The position numbers and the translations under genes were made by a program. A stretch of DNA of 64,000 bases from Azospirillum sp. (GTDB lineage: Bacteria > Pseudomonadota > Alphaproteobacteria > Azospirillales > Azospirillaceae), in the NCBI GenBank assembly GCA_027486405.1, contig JAIXPD010000024.1, positions 1-64,000 on the forward strand, written 5' to 3'. This document shows, piece by piece, positions 34,664 to 43,431 of the stretch (position 1 is the first letter of the stretch; each line of letters opens with the position of its first letter). Under the pieces are notes generated by a model. That model had not been told where the DNA came from. It did not search any database and saw only the letters and a program-made list of their open reading frames with translations.

Positions 34664-36064
34664 ATGTCGTTCACTGTCGTTCTCGTCGGTCGGCCCAATG
34701 TGGGCAAATCGACCCTGTTCAACCGTCTCGCGGGCAAGAAGCTGGCCCTTGTGGACGATACGCCGGGCGTGACCCGCGATTGGCGGTCCGCCCCCGGCCA
34801 TGTCGGCGGGCTGTCCTTCACCGTGGTGGACACCGCCGGGTTGGAGGACGTGACCGACGACAGCCTGGAGGCGCGGATGCGCCGCCAGACCGAACAGGCC
34901 CTGCAACGCGCCGACGTCGCGCTGTTCCTGATCGACGCGCGCGCCGGGGTGACTCCGCTCGACCGCCATTTCGCGGCGCTGCTGCGCAAGATGAAGACGC
35001 CGGTCCTGCTGGTCGCCAACAAGACCGAAGGCAAGGCGTCCAAGTCCGGCCTGTACGAGTCGTTCGAACTGGGCCTGGGCGAACCGATCCCGCTGTCGGC
35101 CGAACATGGCGAGGGCATGGCCGATCTGGTCCAGGCCCTGATGCCCTTCGCCAAGGAAGACGACTCGGCCCCAACGGATGAACCGGTGGAGGAGGCGACC
35201 GGCGACCGCCCCATCGCCATCGGCGACCAGCCGGAACCCGCCGAGGATCTGACCAAACCGATTCAGATCGCCATCGTCGGTCGTCCGAACGTTGGCAAAT
35301 CCACCCTGCTCAACAGCCTGTTGGGCGAGGAACGCGTGTTGACCGGCCCGGAAGCCGGGATGACGCGCGACGCCATCAGCGTCGATTGGCAATGGCGCGA
35401 CCGCCGGTTCAAGCTGGTGGACACCGCCGGGATGCGCCGCCGCGCCCGCGTCGATGAAAAGGTCGAAAAGCTGGCGGTGGCCGACACGCTGCGCGTCATC
35501 CGCATGGCCAACGTCGTCGTGCTGGTGGTGGACGCCGAGGCGATCCTCGACAAGCAGGATCTGACCATCGCCCGCATGGTGATCGAGGAGGGGCGTTCCC
35601 TCGTCATCGCCATCAACAAGTGGGACATCGTCGATGACCGCGCCATGGCGCTGCGTCAGGTCGAAGACAAGCTTGAAGCGGGGCTTGGCTACATCAAGGG
35701 CGTGAAGGTCGTCACCATTTCCGCCCTGAAGGGGCAGAAGCTCGACACGCTGCTGGACGGCATCCTGGCGACCTACGCCGTGTGGAATCGCCGCATCACC
35801 ACCGCCCAGCTCAACCGCTGGATCGGCGGGGTGCTGGATCACCACCCGCCGCCCCTGATCGAAGGCCGCCGGGTCAAGATCCGCTACGTCACCCAGGTGA
35901 AGACGCGCCCGCCGACCTTTGCGCTGTTCGTCAACAAGCCGTTGGATTTGCCGGAAAGCTATCAGCGCTATCTGATCGCCGACATGCGCAACACCTTCGA
36001 CCTGCCCGGCGTGCCGTTGCGCCTGCTGCTGCGCAAGGGCAAGAACCCCTACGCGGACGAGTAA
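34664..36064 (+). CDS. der: Ribosome biogenesis GTPase Der
   Basis: 466 residues with two tandem GTPase domains, each with P loop GRPNVGKST (about 9-17 and 205-213), switch DTAG ([18 protein letters not shown]) and specificity motifs NKTE and NKWD, then a KH-like C-terminal domain. Der is needed for 50S assembly. An AGGAGG ribosome site precedes it. It is the last gene of yfgM-bamB-der. Confidence 0.97.
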   Translation: MSFTVVLVGRPNVGKSTLFNRLAGKKLALVDDTPGVTRDWRSAPGHVGGLSFTVVDTAGLEDVTDDSLEARMRRQTEQALQRADVALFLIDARAGVTPLDRHFAALLRKMKTPVLLVANKTEGKASKSGLYESFELGLGEPIPLSAEHGEGMADLVQALMPFAKEDDSAPTDEPVEEATGDRPIAIGDQPEPAEDLTKPIQIAIVGRPNVGKSTLLNSLLGEERVLTGPEAGMTRDAISVDWQWRDRRFKLVDTAGMRRRARVDEKVEKLAVADTLRVIRMANVVVLVVDAEAILDKQDLTIARMVIEEGRSLVIAINKWDIVDDRAMALRQVEDKLEAGLGYIKGVKVVTISALKGQKLDTLLDGILATYAVWNRRITTAQLNRWIGGVLDHHPPPLIEGRRVKIRYVTQVKTRPPTFALFVNKPLDLPESYQRYLIADMRNTFDLPGVPLRLLLRKGKNPYADE

Positions 36065-36109
36065 CCCCGTTTCCTTAGAGTTTTGTGCGTAAAATATGGC
36101 GCATTTTCT

Positions 36110-36191
36110 GTCATCCCCGCGAAGGCGGGGATCCAGAGTTTCCAAAGTCAGAACTTGGAGAAGTCTGGTTCCCCGCCTTCGCGGGGATGAC
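36110..36191. repeat. 82-bp inverted-repeat element with 21-bp perfect ends
   Basis: GTCATCCCCGCGAAGGCGGGG (36110-36130, 21 bp) is repeated exactly in reverse complement at 36171-36191. Each arm also folds on itself (CCCCGC-GAAG-GCGGGG). Such 'tcatccccgcgaaggcgggga' elements are scattered through many proteobacterial genomes. It lies just after der and may also act as its terminator. Only one copy is seen in this window. Confidence 0.85.
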
Positions 36192-36232
36192 GCGTTGATG
36201 GATCAATGTTTACTCACGGAGATCTAGGCTCC

Positions 36233-36691
36233 TCAAGCTGGTTCCCAGCCGGGCGGGGCGAGGGTGAAGCCCCGGAACTCGAAGGCCGGGGCGACGGTGC
36301 AACTCACCAGCGACCAATCGCCCAGGCTGCGGGCCGATTGCCACGCGCCCACCGGAACCACCGCCTGCGGGCGTTCGCCGGATTCCAAATCCATGCCCAG
36401 CCGGTGCCGCTGGGTGGTTCCCGCCGCTGTTTCCCCGTTGGCGGGTGCGCTGTCGTCGTGGATCGACAGTTCCAGCGGCGCGCCGCCGTGCCACAGCCAG
36501 ATTTCCACGGCGTCCACCCGGTGCCAGTGCGACCGCTCTCCCGCCGTCAGCAGAAAATAGATGGCGGTGACGCTGCCGCGCTCCCCCTCGGCGGCGGACG
36601 CGCGGTGCGTTTCGACGTAACAACCGCCCTCTGGGTGCGGTTGCAGGCCGAGCATGGCGATCAGGCGTTCCGGCGTCAGGGTGCTGGTCAT
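36233..36691 (-). CDS. DUF985 cupin protein
   Basis: 152 residues of the DUF985 cupin family: LQPHPEGGCYVETHR, then TAIYFLLTAGERSHWHRVDA and the C-terminal LVSCTVAPAFEFRGFTLAP. The His residues of SHWHRVDA probably bind metal. Members include a cyanobacterial-type epimerase-like fold but no assigned role here. Confidence 0.88.
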   Translation of the reverse strand: MTSTLTPERLIAMLGLQPHPEGGCYVETHRASAAEGERGSVTAIYFLLTAGERSHWHRVDAVEIWLWHGGAPLELSIHDDSAPANGETAAGTTQRHRLGMDLESGERPQAVVPVGAWQSARSLGDWSLVSCTVAPAFEFRGFTLAPPGWEPA

Positions 36692-36715
36692 CGGGTGTGG
36701 CTCATCCTGTTTGGC

Positions 36716-37321
36716 TCATTGGCGGGCTGAGGCATCCTCGTCGTCAAAGCGGTCCAGGTCGGGAATGTCGGTGTCTTCGTAAAAAACCGACAGTGGGGTT
36801 TCGAAATCCAGGGTCGGAATGCGCAACAGCCCGGTTCGCCCCGTCACCACCTCGTGCAGCCATCCCGTCCCGTCGCGCCGCATGCTTTCAACGGCGGTGA
36901 CATCCTGGGACACGAGAATGTATTGGGCCAGCGAGGGCAGGGAGCGATAGGCGGTGCTTTTCACCAGACGGTCGCGGTTGGTTGTGCTGCCGGACAACAC
37001 CTCCACGATCACCGTGGGTTCGGTGGCGACCCGGTCCTGATCGTTCAAGCGGGCGCAGGTGACGAACACGTCTGGGTAGAAGATTGACTCGTCGGCCAGC
37101 AGCTTCAGGCTCTCACGGAACACCCGGCAGGGCGTTCCGCGCAGATGGTGAGCCAGCTTGCGGTCGATGTTGGCGATGATTTGGTTGTGGGCCACCGTGC
37201 CGCCGTTCATCGCCACGATCCGGCCGTGGATGAACTCATGCCGGGTGGGTTGCCGCTCTTCCCAGGCGAGGAATTCGTCAAGGCTCATCCGCGTGTGTTG
37301 GCGCAGCGCACCCATGCCCAT
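36716..37321 (-). CDS. Uma2 family (DUF820) putative PD-(D/E)XK nuclease
   Basis: 201 residues of the Uma2 group, abundant in cyanobacteria and scattered elsewhere. Core acidic residues of the restriction-nuclease fold are visible in RHEFIHGRIV, YPDVFVTC and PTVIVEVLSGST. Function is unestablished; DNA cleavage is an inference from fold. It has no partner gene here. Confidence 0.85.
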   Translation of the reverse strand: MGMGALRQHTRMSLDEFLAWEERQPTRHEFIHGRIVAMNGGTVAHNQIIANIDRKLAHHLRGTPCRVFRESLKLLADESIFYPDVFVTCARLNDQDRVATEPTVIVEVLSGSTTNRDRLVKSTAYRSLPSLAQYILVSQDVTAVESMRRDGTGWLHEVVTGRTGLLRIPTLDFETPLSVFYEDTDIPDLDRFDDEDASARQ

Positions 37322-37391
37322 GCTCTCCGGCCTGAGATTCCCTCTGAGATCCTCTTGGTTTCAGGCTATCACGTCCACAGCCCCACCGCCA

Positions 37392-38000
37392 TCAGGCGGC
37401 GGTGGCGCGGGTGGCGGCCAGCCCCAGACCGGCGCGCAGATCGGGCAGCAGCATCGCCCCCAGCATGGCGATGACCGGCAGGAAGGCGTAATCGCCGCGC
37501 GCCGCCGCGTCGATCAACTCCTTGGGCGTGTGCAACTCGATCCGCATGTCCTCCAGGTCGCCGCTGTCGGGTTCGGCCACCTTGCGGGCGTTCTTGGCGT
37601 GGAACATGTGGCAGGCGCAGCCCCGATGGTTGCCCTGGACGACGTAATCGCCCAGCGCGGTCCAATCGTCGGCGGCGTAGCCGGTTTCCTCCAACAGCTC
37701 GCGCTTGGCGGCCTCCAGCGGATCCTCGCCCGGCGCGATGGCCCCCGCCGGAAAGGTCAGGCTGACCCGGCGCGCGCCGTGCTTGTAGGTGCGCAGCATG
37801 ATGACGCGGCCGTCGTCGGTCTCCACGAACATCAGGGCGTAATCGGGCTGTTCCACTTGATAGAAGCTTTCCACCTGGCGGCCGTTCGGCAGCTCGACCG
37901 TCTCGGCGCGCACCTTGAGATAGGGGCTGGCGTCGAGAAGATCACGACTGGCGAGAATTTTCCAGGGCTTCAGCTCGTCTTGCGCGGAATCATCGCTCAT
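37392..38000 (-). CDS. NUDIX hydrolase
   Basis: 202 residues with a perfect Nudix box GAIAPGEDPLEAAKRELLEE followed by TGY, in an ADP-sugar-pyrophosphatase-like context (N-terminal ILASRDLLDASPYLKVRAE). It hydrolyses a nucleoside diphosphate linked to another group; substrate is unknown. Its start overlaps the stop of map by 4 bp. Confidence 0.9.
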   Translation of the reverse strand: MSDDSAQDELKPWKILASRDLLDASPYLKVRAETVELPNGRQVESFYQVEQPDYALMFVETDDGRVIMLRTYKHGARRVSLTFPAGAIAPGEDPLEAAKRELLEETGYAADDWTALGDYVVQGNHRGCACHMFHAKNARKVAEPDSGDLEDMRIELHTPKELIDAAARGDYAFLPVIAMLGAMLLPDLRAGLGLAATRATAA

Positions 38001-38809
38001 GCTGCGGAACCATAGGGTGGTTGGGTGAAGCCGGCGGGGGACAGGGTGAAGATCTCGCACCCGTCCTCGGTGATGCCGATCTGGTGTTCGAACTGGGCCG
38101 ACAGCGAGCGGTCGCGCGTCACCGTGGTCCAGCCGTCGGACAGGGTTTTCACCTCGTACCGACCGGCGTTGATCATCGGTTCGACGGTGAAGACCATGCC
38201 GGGTTCCAGCAGAACGCCGGTCCCGCGCTTGCCGAAATGATCGACGTGCGGGGCGTCGTGGAAGACGCGGCCGATGCCGTGCCCGCCGTAATCGCGCACC
38301 ACCGAACAGCGGTTGGCCTCCGCCAAGGTCTGGATGGCGTGGCCGATGTCGCCCAGATGGTTGCCGGGCTTGGCCTGGGCGATCCCGGCCATCATGCAGC
38401 GATAGGTCAGATCGACCAGCTTGCGCGCCTTCACCCCCACGGCGTCGCCGACGAAATACATCCGGCTCGTGTCGCCGTACCAGCCATCCAGGATGACCGT
38501 GACGTCGATGTTCACGATGTCGCCGTTGGCCAGCCGCTTGTCGTCGCTGGGAATGCCGTGGTTGACAACGTGGTTGGGGGAGATGCAGCAGGCCTTGGGG
38601 TAGCCGTGATAACCGATGGTGGCGGGGATGCCGCCATGGTCGCGTTGGAACGTTTCGACCAGCCGGTCCAGATGCCCGGTGCTGACCCCCGGCACGACGT
38701 GCGGAACCAGATAATCCAGCGTTTCCGCCGCCAACCGGCACGCCTTGCGAATGCCCTCGAACGCCTCGGGTCCATGCAGGACGATGCGTTTGCCTTCCTT
38801 GTCCGCCAC
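37997..38809 (-). CDS. map: Methionine aminopeptidase, type I
   Basis: 270 residues. Removes the starting methionine from new proteins. The five metal ligands are in NIDVTVI (Asp), GDTSRMY (Asp), GGHGIGR (His), FTVEPM (Glu) and FEHQIGIT (Glu). No N-terminal zinc finger. It is translationally coupled to the NUDIX gene. Confidence 0.96.
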   Translation of the reverse strand: MADKEGKRIVLHGPEAFEGIRKACRLAAETLDYLVPHVVPGVSTGHLDRLVETFQRDHGGIPATIGYHGYPKACCISPNHVVNHGIPSDDKRLANGDIVNIDVTVILDGWYGDTSRMYFVGDAVGVKARKLVDLTYRCMMAGIAQAKPGNHLGDIGHAIQTLAEANRCSVVRDYGGHGIGRVFHDAPHVDHFGKRGTGVLLEPGMVFTVEPMINAGRYEVKTLSDGWTTVTRDRSLSAQFEHQIGITEDGCEIFTLSPAGFTQPPYGSAA

Positions 38810-38946
38810 GAAAAATCCTCACAACAAAACAGTGAGCGTGCTTTTACCACACTCGGTCCCGCTTGGCAGGCGTCCTGCGAAATTCGCCTCCCCGTCGGCG
38901 ATTGCCTGTGGCAGGGTCCGCTCGTGCACCGCAGAAAGGGAATGCG

Positions 38947-40482
38947 ATGGCGGAGTTGTTCCAACTGGATCTGCCGAACCGTGACCACGCCGTGGCCGTG
39001 GCGCAGGCCGCCTGTCTGGCCGCCGCCGACCGGCTGGGGCTTGCCCCGGAAAAGCGCACCCGGCTGGAGTTGGTGGTGGAGGAGGTGGTGGTCAATTCGG
39101 TCCATCACGCCTACCCGGCGGACGAGACGGGGGTGATCCGGGTGTCGGCCCGCGTCGATGGCGCGGTGTTTTCGGTGCTGGTTCAGGATTGGGGCCTGCC
39201 CTTTGACCCGACGGAGGCGGTTCCCTATTCGGTCGAGGATCCCGATCTGCGCGGTCTTGGCCTTCATCTGGCCTGGAAATCCTGCGACGAGGCGGAGTTC
39301 CGCAATCTCGGGCGGCAGGGCAAGCGCTTTGACTTGCGCTTTCGTCTGCCGGGCCAGCCCTTGACCGTTCTGAACGCGCCGGAAGCCGCCGCCCCGGCTC
39401 CGGTGGATGGCAAGGCCGCTCGCCGCCCGCAGATCGACCTGCGCCCCTTCCGTCCGGCGGACGCGCCCGGTGTTGCGCGCTGCGCCTGGCTGGCCTACGG
39501 CTACACCAAGCCGGACGATCACCTGTACGATCCGCCGGAACTGGTGCGCCGCAACGCCGACGGGGTGATGGCCAGCGTGGTGGCTCTGGACGAATCCGGA
39601 ACGGTCGTCGGTCACAGCTGCCTTGATTTCTCCGGCTTGGCCCACGCGCCGGAGGCCACCGATCTGGTGGTCGCCCCGGTGGCGCGTAGCAACCCGATTC
39701 TGGTTCAGCGCCTGTTGCAGGCCTTGAACGACATCGCGCGGGAACGCGGCTGCCTGGGCGCGCTCGCCAACGCGGTGACGGCGCACACCGTTTCCCAGCG
39801 CGGCGCGCTGCGGTTCGGCGGCGTGCCGATCCACGTTCACCTCGCCAGCGTCAGCACCGAATGGGAACTCACGCCGGGTTCGTCCGGCGGCGGGGCGGTC
39901 CGTCAGTCCGAGGTCGCCTTTTACATCCCGCTCCACACCGGCCCGCAGCGCACCATCCATGCCCCGGCCCGGCATCGCGGCGTGATCGCCGACATCCTGA
40001 CCGCCACCGGGGAGCCGGTGACGTTCGCCGAACCGGGGGCGGTGGAGATCCCCGACCAACCGACCGAACTGACGGTCGAAAGCGGTCTGCTGGCCTGGGG
40101 CCATGTGCTGATGTCGGTGAAGGTCTATGGCCGCGACGCGGTGGCGGTGATCGCCGGGTTCCTGCGCCGCTTCTGCGCCGATGGCGTCGCCACCGTGCTG
40201 CTGGAGCTGCCCTTGGGCGATCCGGCCACCGCCGTGATGGCGGATTCCGTCGAACGGCTGGGCTTCAGCATCGCCGGGGTGTTTCCCAACGCGCCGGAAC
40301 CCGGCGGCGACACGCTGATTTACCAGTATCTCAACAACGTCATTCCCGATCTGGCCGGGGAACGGGTCGCCACCGCCTGCCGTCCGCTGTACGACCATGT
40401 CGTTGCCGAACGGCGGCGGATCGACCGGGAGGTTTTCGGGGCCTCCTTCCCGGACGCCGCCCCGCAGGAGCCGACGCCATGA
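38947..40482 (+). CDS. Fusion of an RsbW-like ATPase with an acetyltransferase-like region
   Basis: 511 residues. The N-terminal part (about 5-135) is a histidine-kinase-like ATPase of the anti-sigma (RsbW/SpoIIAB) type: N box ELVVEEVVVNSVHHAYP (41-57), G1-like VQDWGLPFDP, G2-like LRGLGLHLAWK. After a short Ala/Pro linker, a GNAT-like region begins (IDLRPFRPADAPGVARCAWL) and continues through about 320, followed by a further domain to the end. Such fusions suggest a regulator whose acetyltransferase part is controlled by partner switching. ATG overlaps nothing; the next gene is coupled to its stop. Confidence 0.8.
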   Translation: MAELFQLDLPNRDHAVAVAQAACLAAADRLGLAPEKRTRLELVVEEVVVNSVHHAYPADETGVIRVSARVDGAVFSVLVQDWGLPFDPTEAVPYSVEDPDLRGLGLHLAWKSCDEAEFRNLGRQGKRFDLRFRLPGQPLTVLNAPEAAAPAPVDGKAARRPQIDLRPFRPADAPGVARCAWLAYGYTKPDDHLYDPPELVRRNADGVMASVVALDESGTVVGHSCLDFSGLAHAPEATDLVVAPVARSNPILVQRLLQALNDIARERGCLGALANAVTAHTVSQRGALRFGGVPIHVHLASVSTEWELTPGSSGGGAVRQSEVAFYIPLHTGPQRTIHAPARHRGVIADILTATGEPVTFAEPGAVEIPDQPTELTVESGLLAWGHVLMSVKVYGRDAVAVIAGFLRRFCADGVATVLLELPLGDPATAVMADSVERLGFSIAGVFPNAPEPGGDTLIYQYLNNVIPDLAGERVATACRPLYDHVVAERRRIDREVFGASFPDAAPQEPTP

Positions 40483-41114
40483 CCACCCCGCTTGCACCGT
40501 CCACCGCCGACACGCCCGCCAGCGCCGACCGGCTGGAGGTTCTGACCAAACCGGACGAGCGGGTGATCGCCATTCTGGTCGAGGCCTTCCGGCGGGAGCC
40601 GCACAACGCCTGGGTGTTCCGCGACGACGACCGCCGCGACGCGGCCATCGCCGACTATCTGCGGATCTATCTGGGGGCCATCGCCGAGTCCGGCGCGCTG
40701 TTCTACCTGACGCCGGGGGCGGAGGCCTGCGCCGTGATCGGGCGCAGCGTGGAGGCCGACCATCATTTCTCCTGGCTCACCCTCAGCCGCTTGATCCCGG
40801 CGGTGGTCCGGGCCTGTTCCTGGCGGCGGGTGCATCGGATGTGGGCGATGGAACAGGCGCTGTCCCAGGGTCATGCCGGTCTGCGCCACCTTGCCCACGG
40901 CGTCTTCGTCGGTGCCGCCAAGGAAAAGGGGCGCTCCGGTGTCCAGATCATCAACCAGACCTTGGAGCGCCATCCCAACGTCGCGATCGAAACCGCCGAT
41001 CCCCGTGTGGCCGCGCTGCTGGTGCGCAAGGGCTTCGTCGAAAACGCCCGCGTCGAACCGCGCTTTGGCGGGCCGGCCATCCATTTCCTGACCCATCAGG
41101 TGTCCGTGCACTGA
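40479..41114 (+). CDS. GNAT-like N-acetyltransferase
   Basis: 211 residues, beginning at an ATG overlapping the preceding stop (ATGA). Features include VLTKPDERVIAILVEAFRREPHN, LRHLAHGVFVGAAKEKGRSG and a C-terminal ETADPRVAALLVRKGFVEN typical of GNAT acetyl-CoA folds, although the usual R/QxxGxG/A loop is degenerate (KEKGRSG). It probably acts with the upstream fusion. Substrate is unknown. Confidence 0.72.
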   Translation: MTTPLAPSTADTPASADRLEVLTKPDERVIAILVEAFRREPHNAWVFRDDDRRDAAIADYLRIYLGAIAESGALFYLTPGAEACAVIGRSVEADHHFSWLTLSRLIPAVVRACSWRRVHRMWAMEQALSQGHAGLRHLAHGVFVGAAKEKGRSGVQIINQTLERHPNVAIETADPRVAALLVRKGFVENARVEPRFGGPAIHFLTHQVSVH

Positions 41115-41236
41115 CCCAAGGGGCCGCCACCGCCGGAATCCTCACCGGAGCCTTGCGCCTTCCGGCGTAGGAATCCGGCGGGCGGCTTGCTATATGAGGG
41201 GGCGTTCCCCAGACCCCGCGCAGGATCACCACCGCT

Positions 41237-42643
41237 GTGGCGAAGCCCACCACCCGATACGTCTGCCAGGCTTGCGGCTCCTCCTTTCCCAAATGGGCGG
41301 GCAAGTGCGACTCCTGCGGCGAGTGGAACAGCCTGGTGGAGGAGGCGGCCCCGGACTCCGCCCCCAAGGGGTTGGGGGCCGGGCGCGGGCGGCGGTTGGA
41401 GTTTGTCGGGCTGGACGGCGTCAGCAGCGCGCCGCCGCGCCGCAAGACCGGCATCGCCGAGTTTGACCGGGTGTGCGGCGGCGGGTTGGTTCCCGGCTCG
41501 GCCATCCTGATCGGCGGCGATCCCGGCATCGGCAAATCCACCCTGCTGCTCCAGGCGATGGCGCGGCTGTCGCAGGCCCACCGCTGCGCCTACGTCTCGG
41601 GCGAGGAGGCGGTGGATCAGGTGCGGTTGCGCGCCCAGCGTCTGGGCTGCGCGGCGGCCCCGGTGTCGCTGGCCTCGGCCACCAACGTGCGCGACATCGT
41701 CGCCTCGCTGGACGAGGGCAACGGGCCGGAGGTGATCGTCATCGATTCGATCCAGACCATGTATGTGGACAGTCTGGACAGCGCACCCGGCACGGTGGCC
41801 CAGGTCCGCGCCAGCGCGCAGGAGCTGATTCGCGTCGCCAAGCGGCGCGGGACCGTCCTGCTGCTGGTCGGCCACGTCACCAAGGAAGGCATGATCGCCG
41901 GGCCGCGCGTGCTCGAACACATGGTCGACACCGTGCTGTATTTCGAAGGCGAGCGCGGCCACCAGTTCCGCATTCTGCGCGCGGTGAAGAACCGCTTCGG
42001 TCCCACCGACGAGATCGGCGTGTTCGAGATGGGCGACGCCGGGCTGGGCGAGGTCGCCAACCCGTCGGCCCTGTTCCTGGCCGAACGGCGCGGCGACGTG
42101 TCGGGTGCTGCGGTCTTCGCGGGCATGGAGGGGACCCGCCCGGTGCTGGTGGAGGTGCAGGCGCTGGTGGCGCCGTCGCCGCTGGGCACGCCGCGCCGCG
42201 CGGTCGTCGGCTGGGATTCGGCACGTCTGGCCATGGTGCTGGCGGTGCTGGAAGCCCGCTGCGGCGTGCAGATCGGGGCCAACGACGTCTATCTGAACGT
42301 GGCGGGCGGCCTGCGCATCACCGAACCGGCCGCCGACCTGGCGGTGGCGGCAGCGCTGGTGTCGTCGCTGACCGGGGAACCGGTCCCCGCCGACGCCGTG
42401 GTCTTTGGCGAGCTTGGCCTGTCGGGCGAGGTGCGCGCCGTCGGCCAAAGCGACACCCGATTGAAGGAAGCCGCCAAGCTGGGCTTTTCCTCCGCGATTT
42501 TTCCGGCTAGACGAACGGGAACGCGGGGCGGGCGCGGCGACAACGGTTTGAAGACGGTGGAACTCCACCATCTGGGCGAGTTGATGCCGCTGTTCCAGCC
42601 GGGCGCGCGGCCGCAGCGGTCGCGCCATCGCGACGAGGATTGA
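41237..42643 (+). CDS. radA: DNA repair protein RadA
   Basis: 468 residues: an N-terminal C4 zinc finger (CQACGSSFPKWAGKCDSCGE), a RecA-like ATPase with Walker A GGDPGIGKST and the RadA-specific KNRFG in RAVKNRFGPTDEIG, and a C-terminal Lon-protease-like domain (ALVAPSPLGTPRR, GGLRITEPAADLAVAAALVS). It aids branch migration in recombination. GTG start. It precedes cvpA by 12 bp. Confidence 0.96.
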   Translation: MAKPTTRYVCQACGSSFPKWAGKCDSCGEWNSLVEEAAPDSAPKGLGAGRGRRLEFVGLDGVSSAPPRRKTGIAEFDRVCGGGLVPGSAILIGGDPGIGKSTLLLQAMARLSQAHRCAYVSGEEAVDQVRLRAQRLGCAAAPVSLASATNVRDIVASLDEGNGPEVIVIDSIQTMYVDSLDSAPGTVAQVRASAQELIRVAKRRGTVLLLVGHVTKEGMIAGPRVLEHMVDTVLYFEGERGHQFRILRAVKNRFGPTDEIGVFEMGDAGLGEVANPSALFLAERRGDVSGAAVFAGMEGTRPVLVEVQALVAPSPLGTPRRAVVGWDSARLAMVLAVLEARCGVQIGANDVYLNVAGGLRITEPAADLAVAAALVSSLTGEPVPADAVVFGELGLSGEVRAVGQSDTRLKEAAKLGFSSAIFPARRTGTRGGRGDNGLKTVELHHLGELMPLFQPGARPQRSRHRDED

Positions 42644-42655
42644 GAGCGTAAGGCC

Positions 42656-43345
42656 ATGGAGAATTTTCCCGTCAATCCGGCGGACGCCGCCGTCATCGCC
42701 GTGCTGCTGCTGGCCGCCTTGCTGGCCTTCACCCGTGGCATGGTGGCCGAGGTGCTGTCGGTCGCCTCCTGGGCCGGGGCGGGCGTGGCGACGCTGTACG
42801 CCTTGCCCTATGTCCTGCCGCTGGTGCAGCAGCGCATCAAGTTCGAGATGCTGGCCTACGCCGTGGCGTCGATCGGCATCTACATCGTCGCGCTGATCGT
42901 GCTGACCATCATCGGGCGGTCGCTGTCGCGCGGGGTGCAGAATTCCAGCCTGTCGGCGCTCGACCGGTCGCTGGGCTTCGTCTTCGGTCTGGCCAAGGGC
43001 GCGGCGCTGGTGTCGGTCGCCTATCTGCTGTTCGTCTGGCTGGTCCCCAACACCAACGAGCATCCGGCCTGGTTGCAGAACGCCAAGACCCGGCCCTTCC
43101 TGGCCACCGGGGCGGCGTTCGTCTATCAGGTTGTCCCCGAGAATCTGCGCAAGGACAGCCTGGGACAACTGGACATGGCGCGCGACCGCGCCAAGCAGGC
43201 GATCGAGGCCAAGGAGGCGCTGGACCGCCTGTCCACGCCGGTGCCCAGCCCTTCGAAGACCGGGGGTGCACCGGCACCCGATACCGGTTATAAGGACCGC
43301 GAACGCGGCGACCTTGAACGGCTGATCCAAAACAACGCGCGATGA
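42656..43345 (+). CDS. cvpA: CvpA family membrane protein
   Basis: 229 residues, four membrane spans within the first 130 or so (AVIAVLLLAALLAFTRGMVAE is the first), then a soluble tail. CvpA in E. coli is needed for colicin V production and envelope stress tolerance and lies upstream of purF, as here. Confidence 0.9.
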   Translation: MENFPVNPADAAVIAVLLLAALLAFTRGMVAEVLSVASWAGAGVATLYALPYVLPLVQQRIKFEMLAYAVASIGIYIVALIVLTIIGRSLSRGVQNSSLSALDRSLGFVFGLAKGAALVSVAYLLFVWLVPNTNEHPAWLQNAKTRPFLATGAAFVYQVVPENLRKDSLGQLDMARDRAKQAIEAKEALDRLSTPVPSPSKTGGAPAPDTGYKDRERGDLERLIQNNAR

Positions 43346-43431
43346 GTTGCGCCGCCCGACCTTCTTTTTCGTGCTGACGCCCGCTGACGGCGCCCCCGCC
43401 ACGGGGCGCGTTTAACGTAAGGACTTCTGAG

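Noticed and set aside
36716..37321. Uma2 gene as part of a defence system
   Set aside because: No restriction, methylase, toxin or other defence partner lies beside it; isolated Uma2 genes are common.
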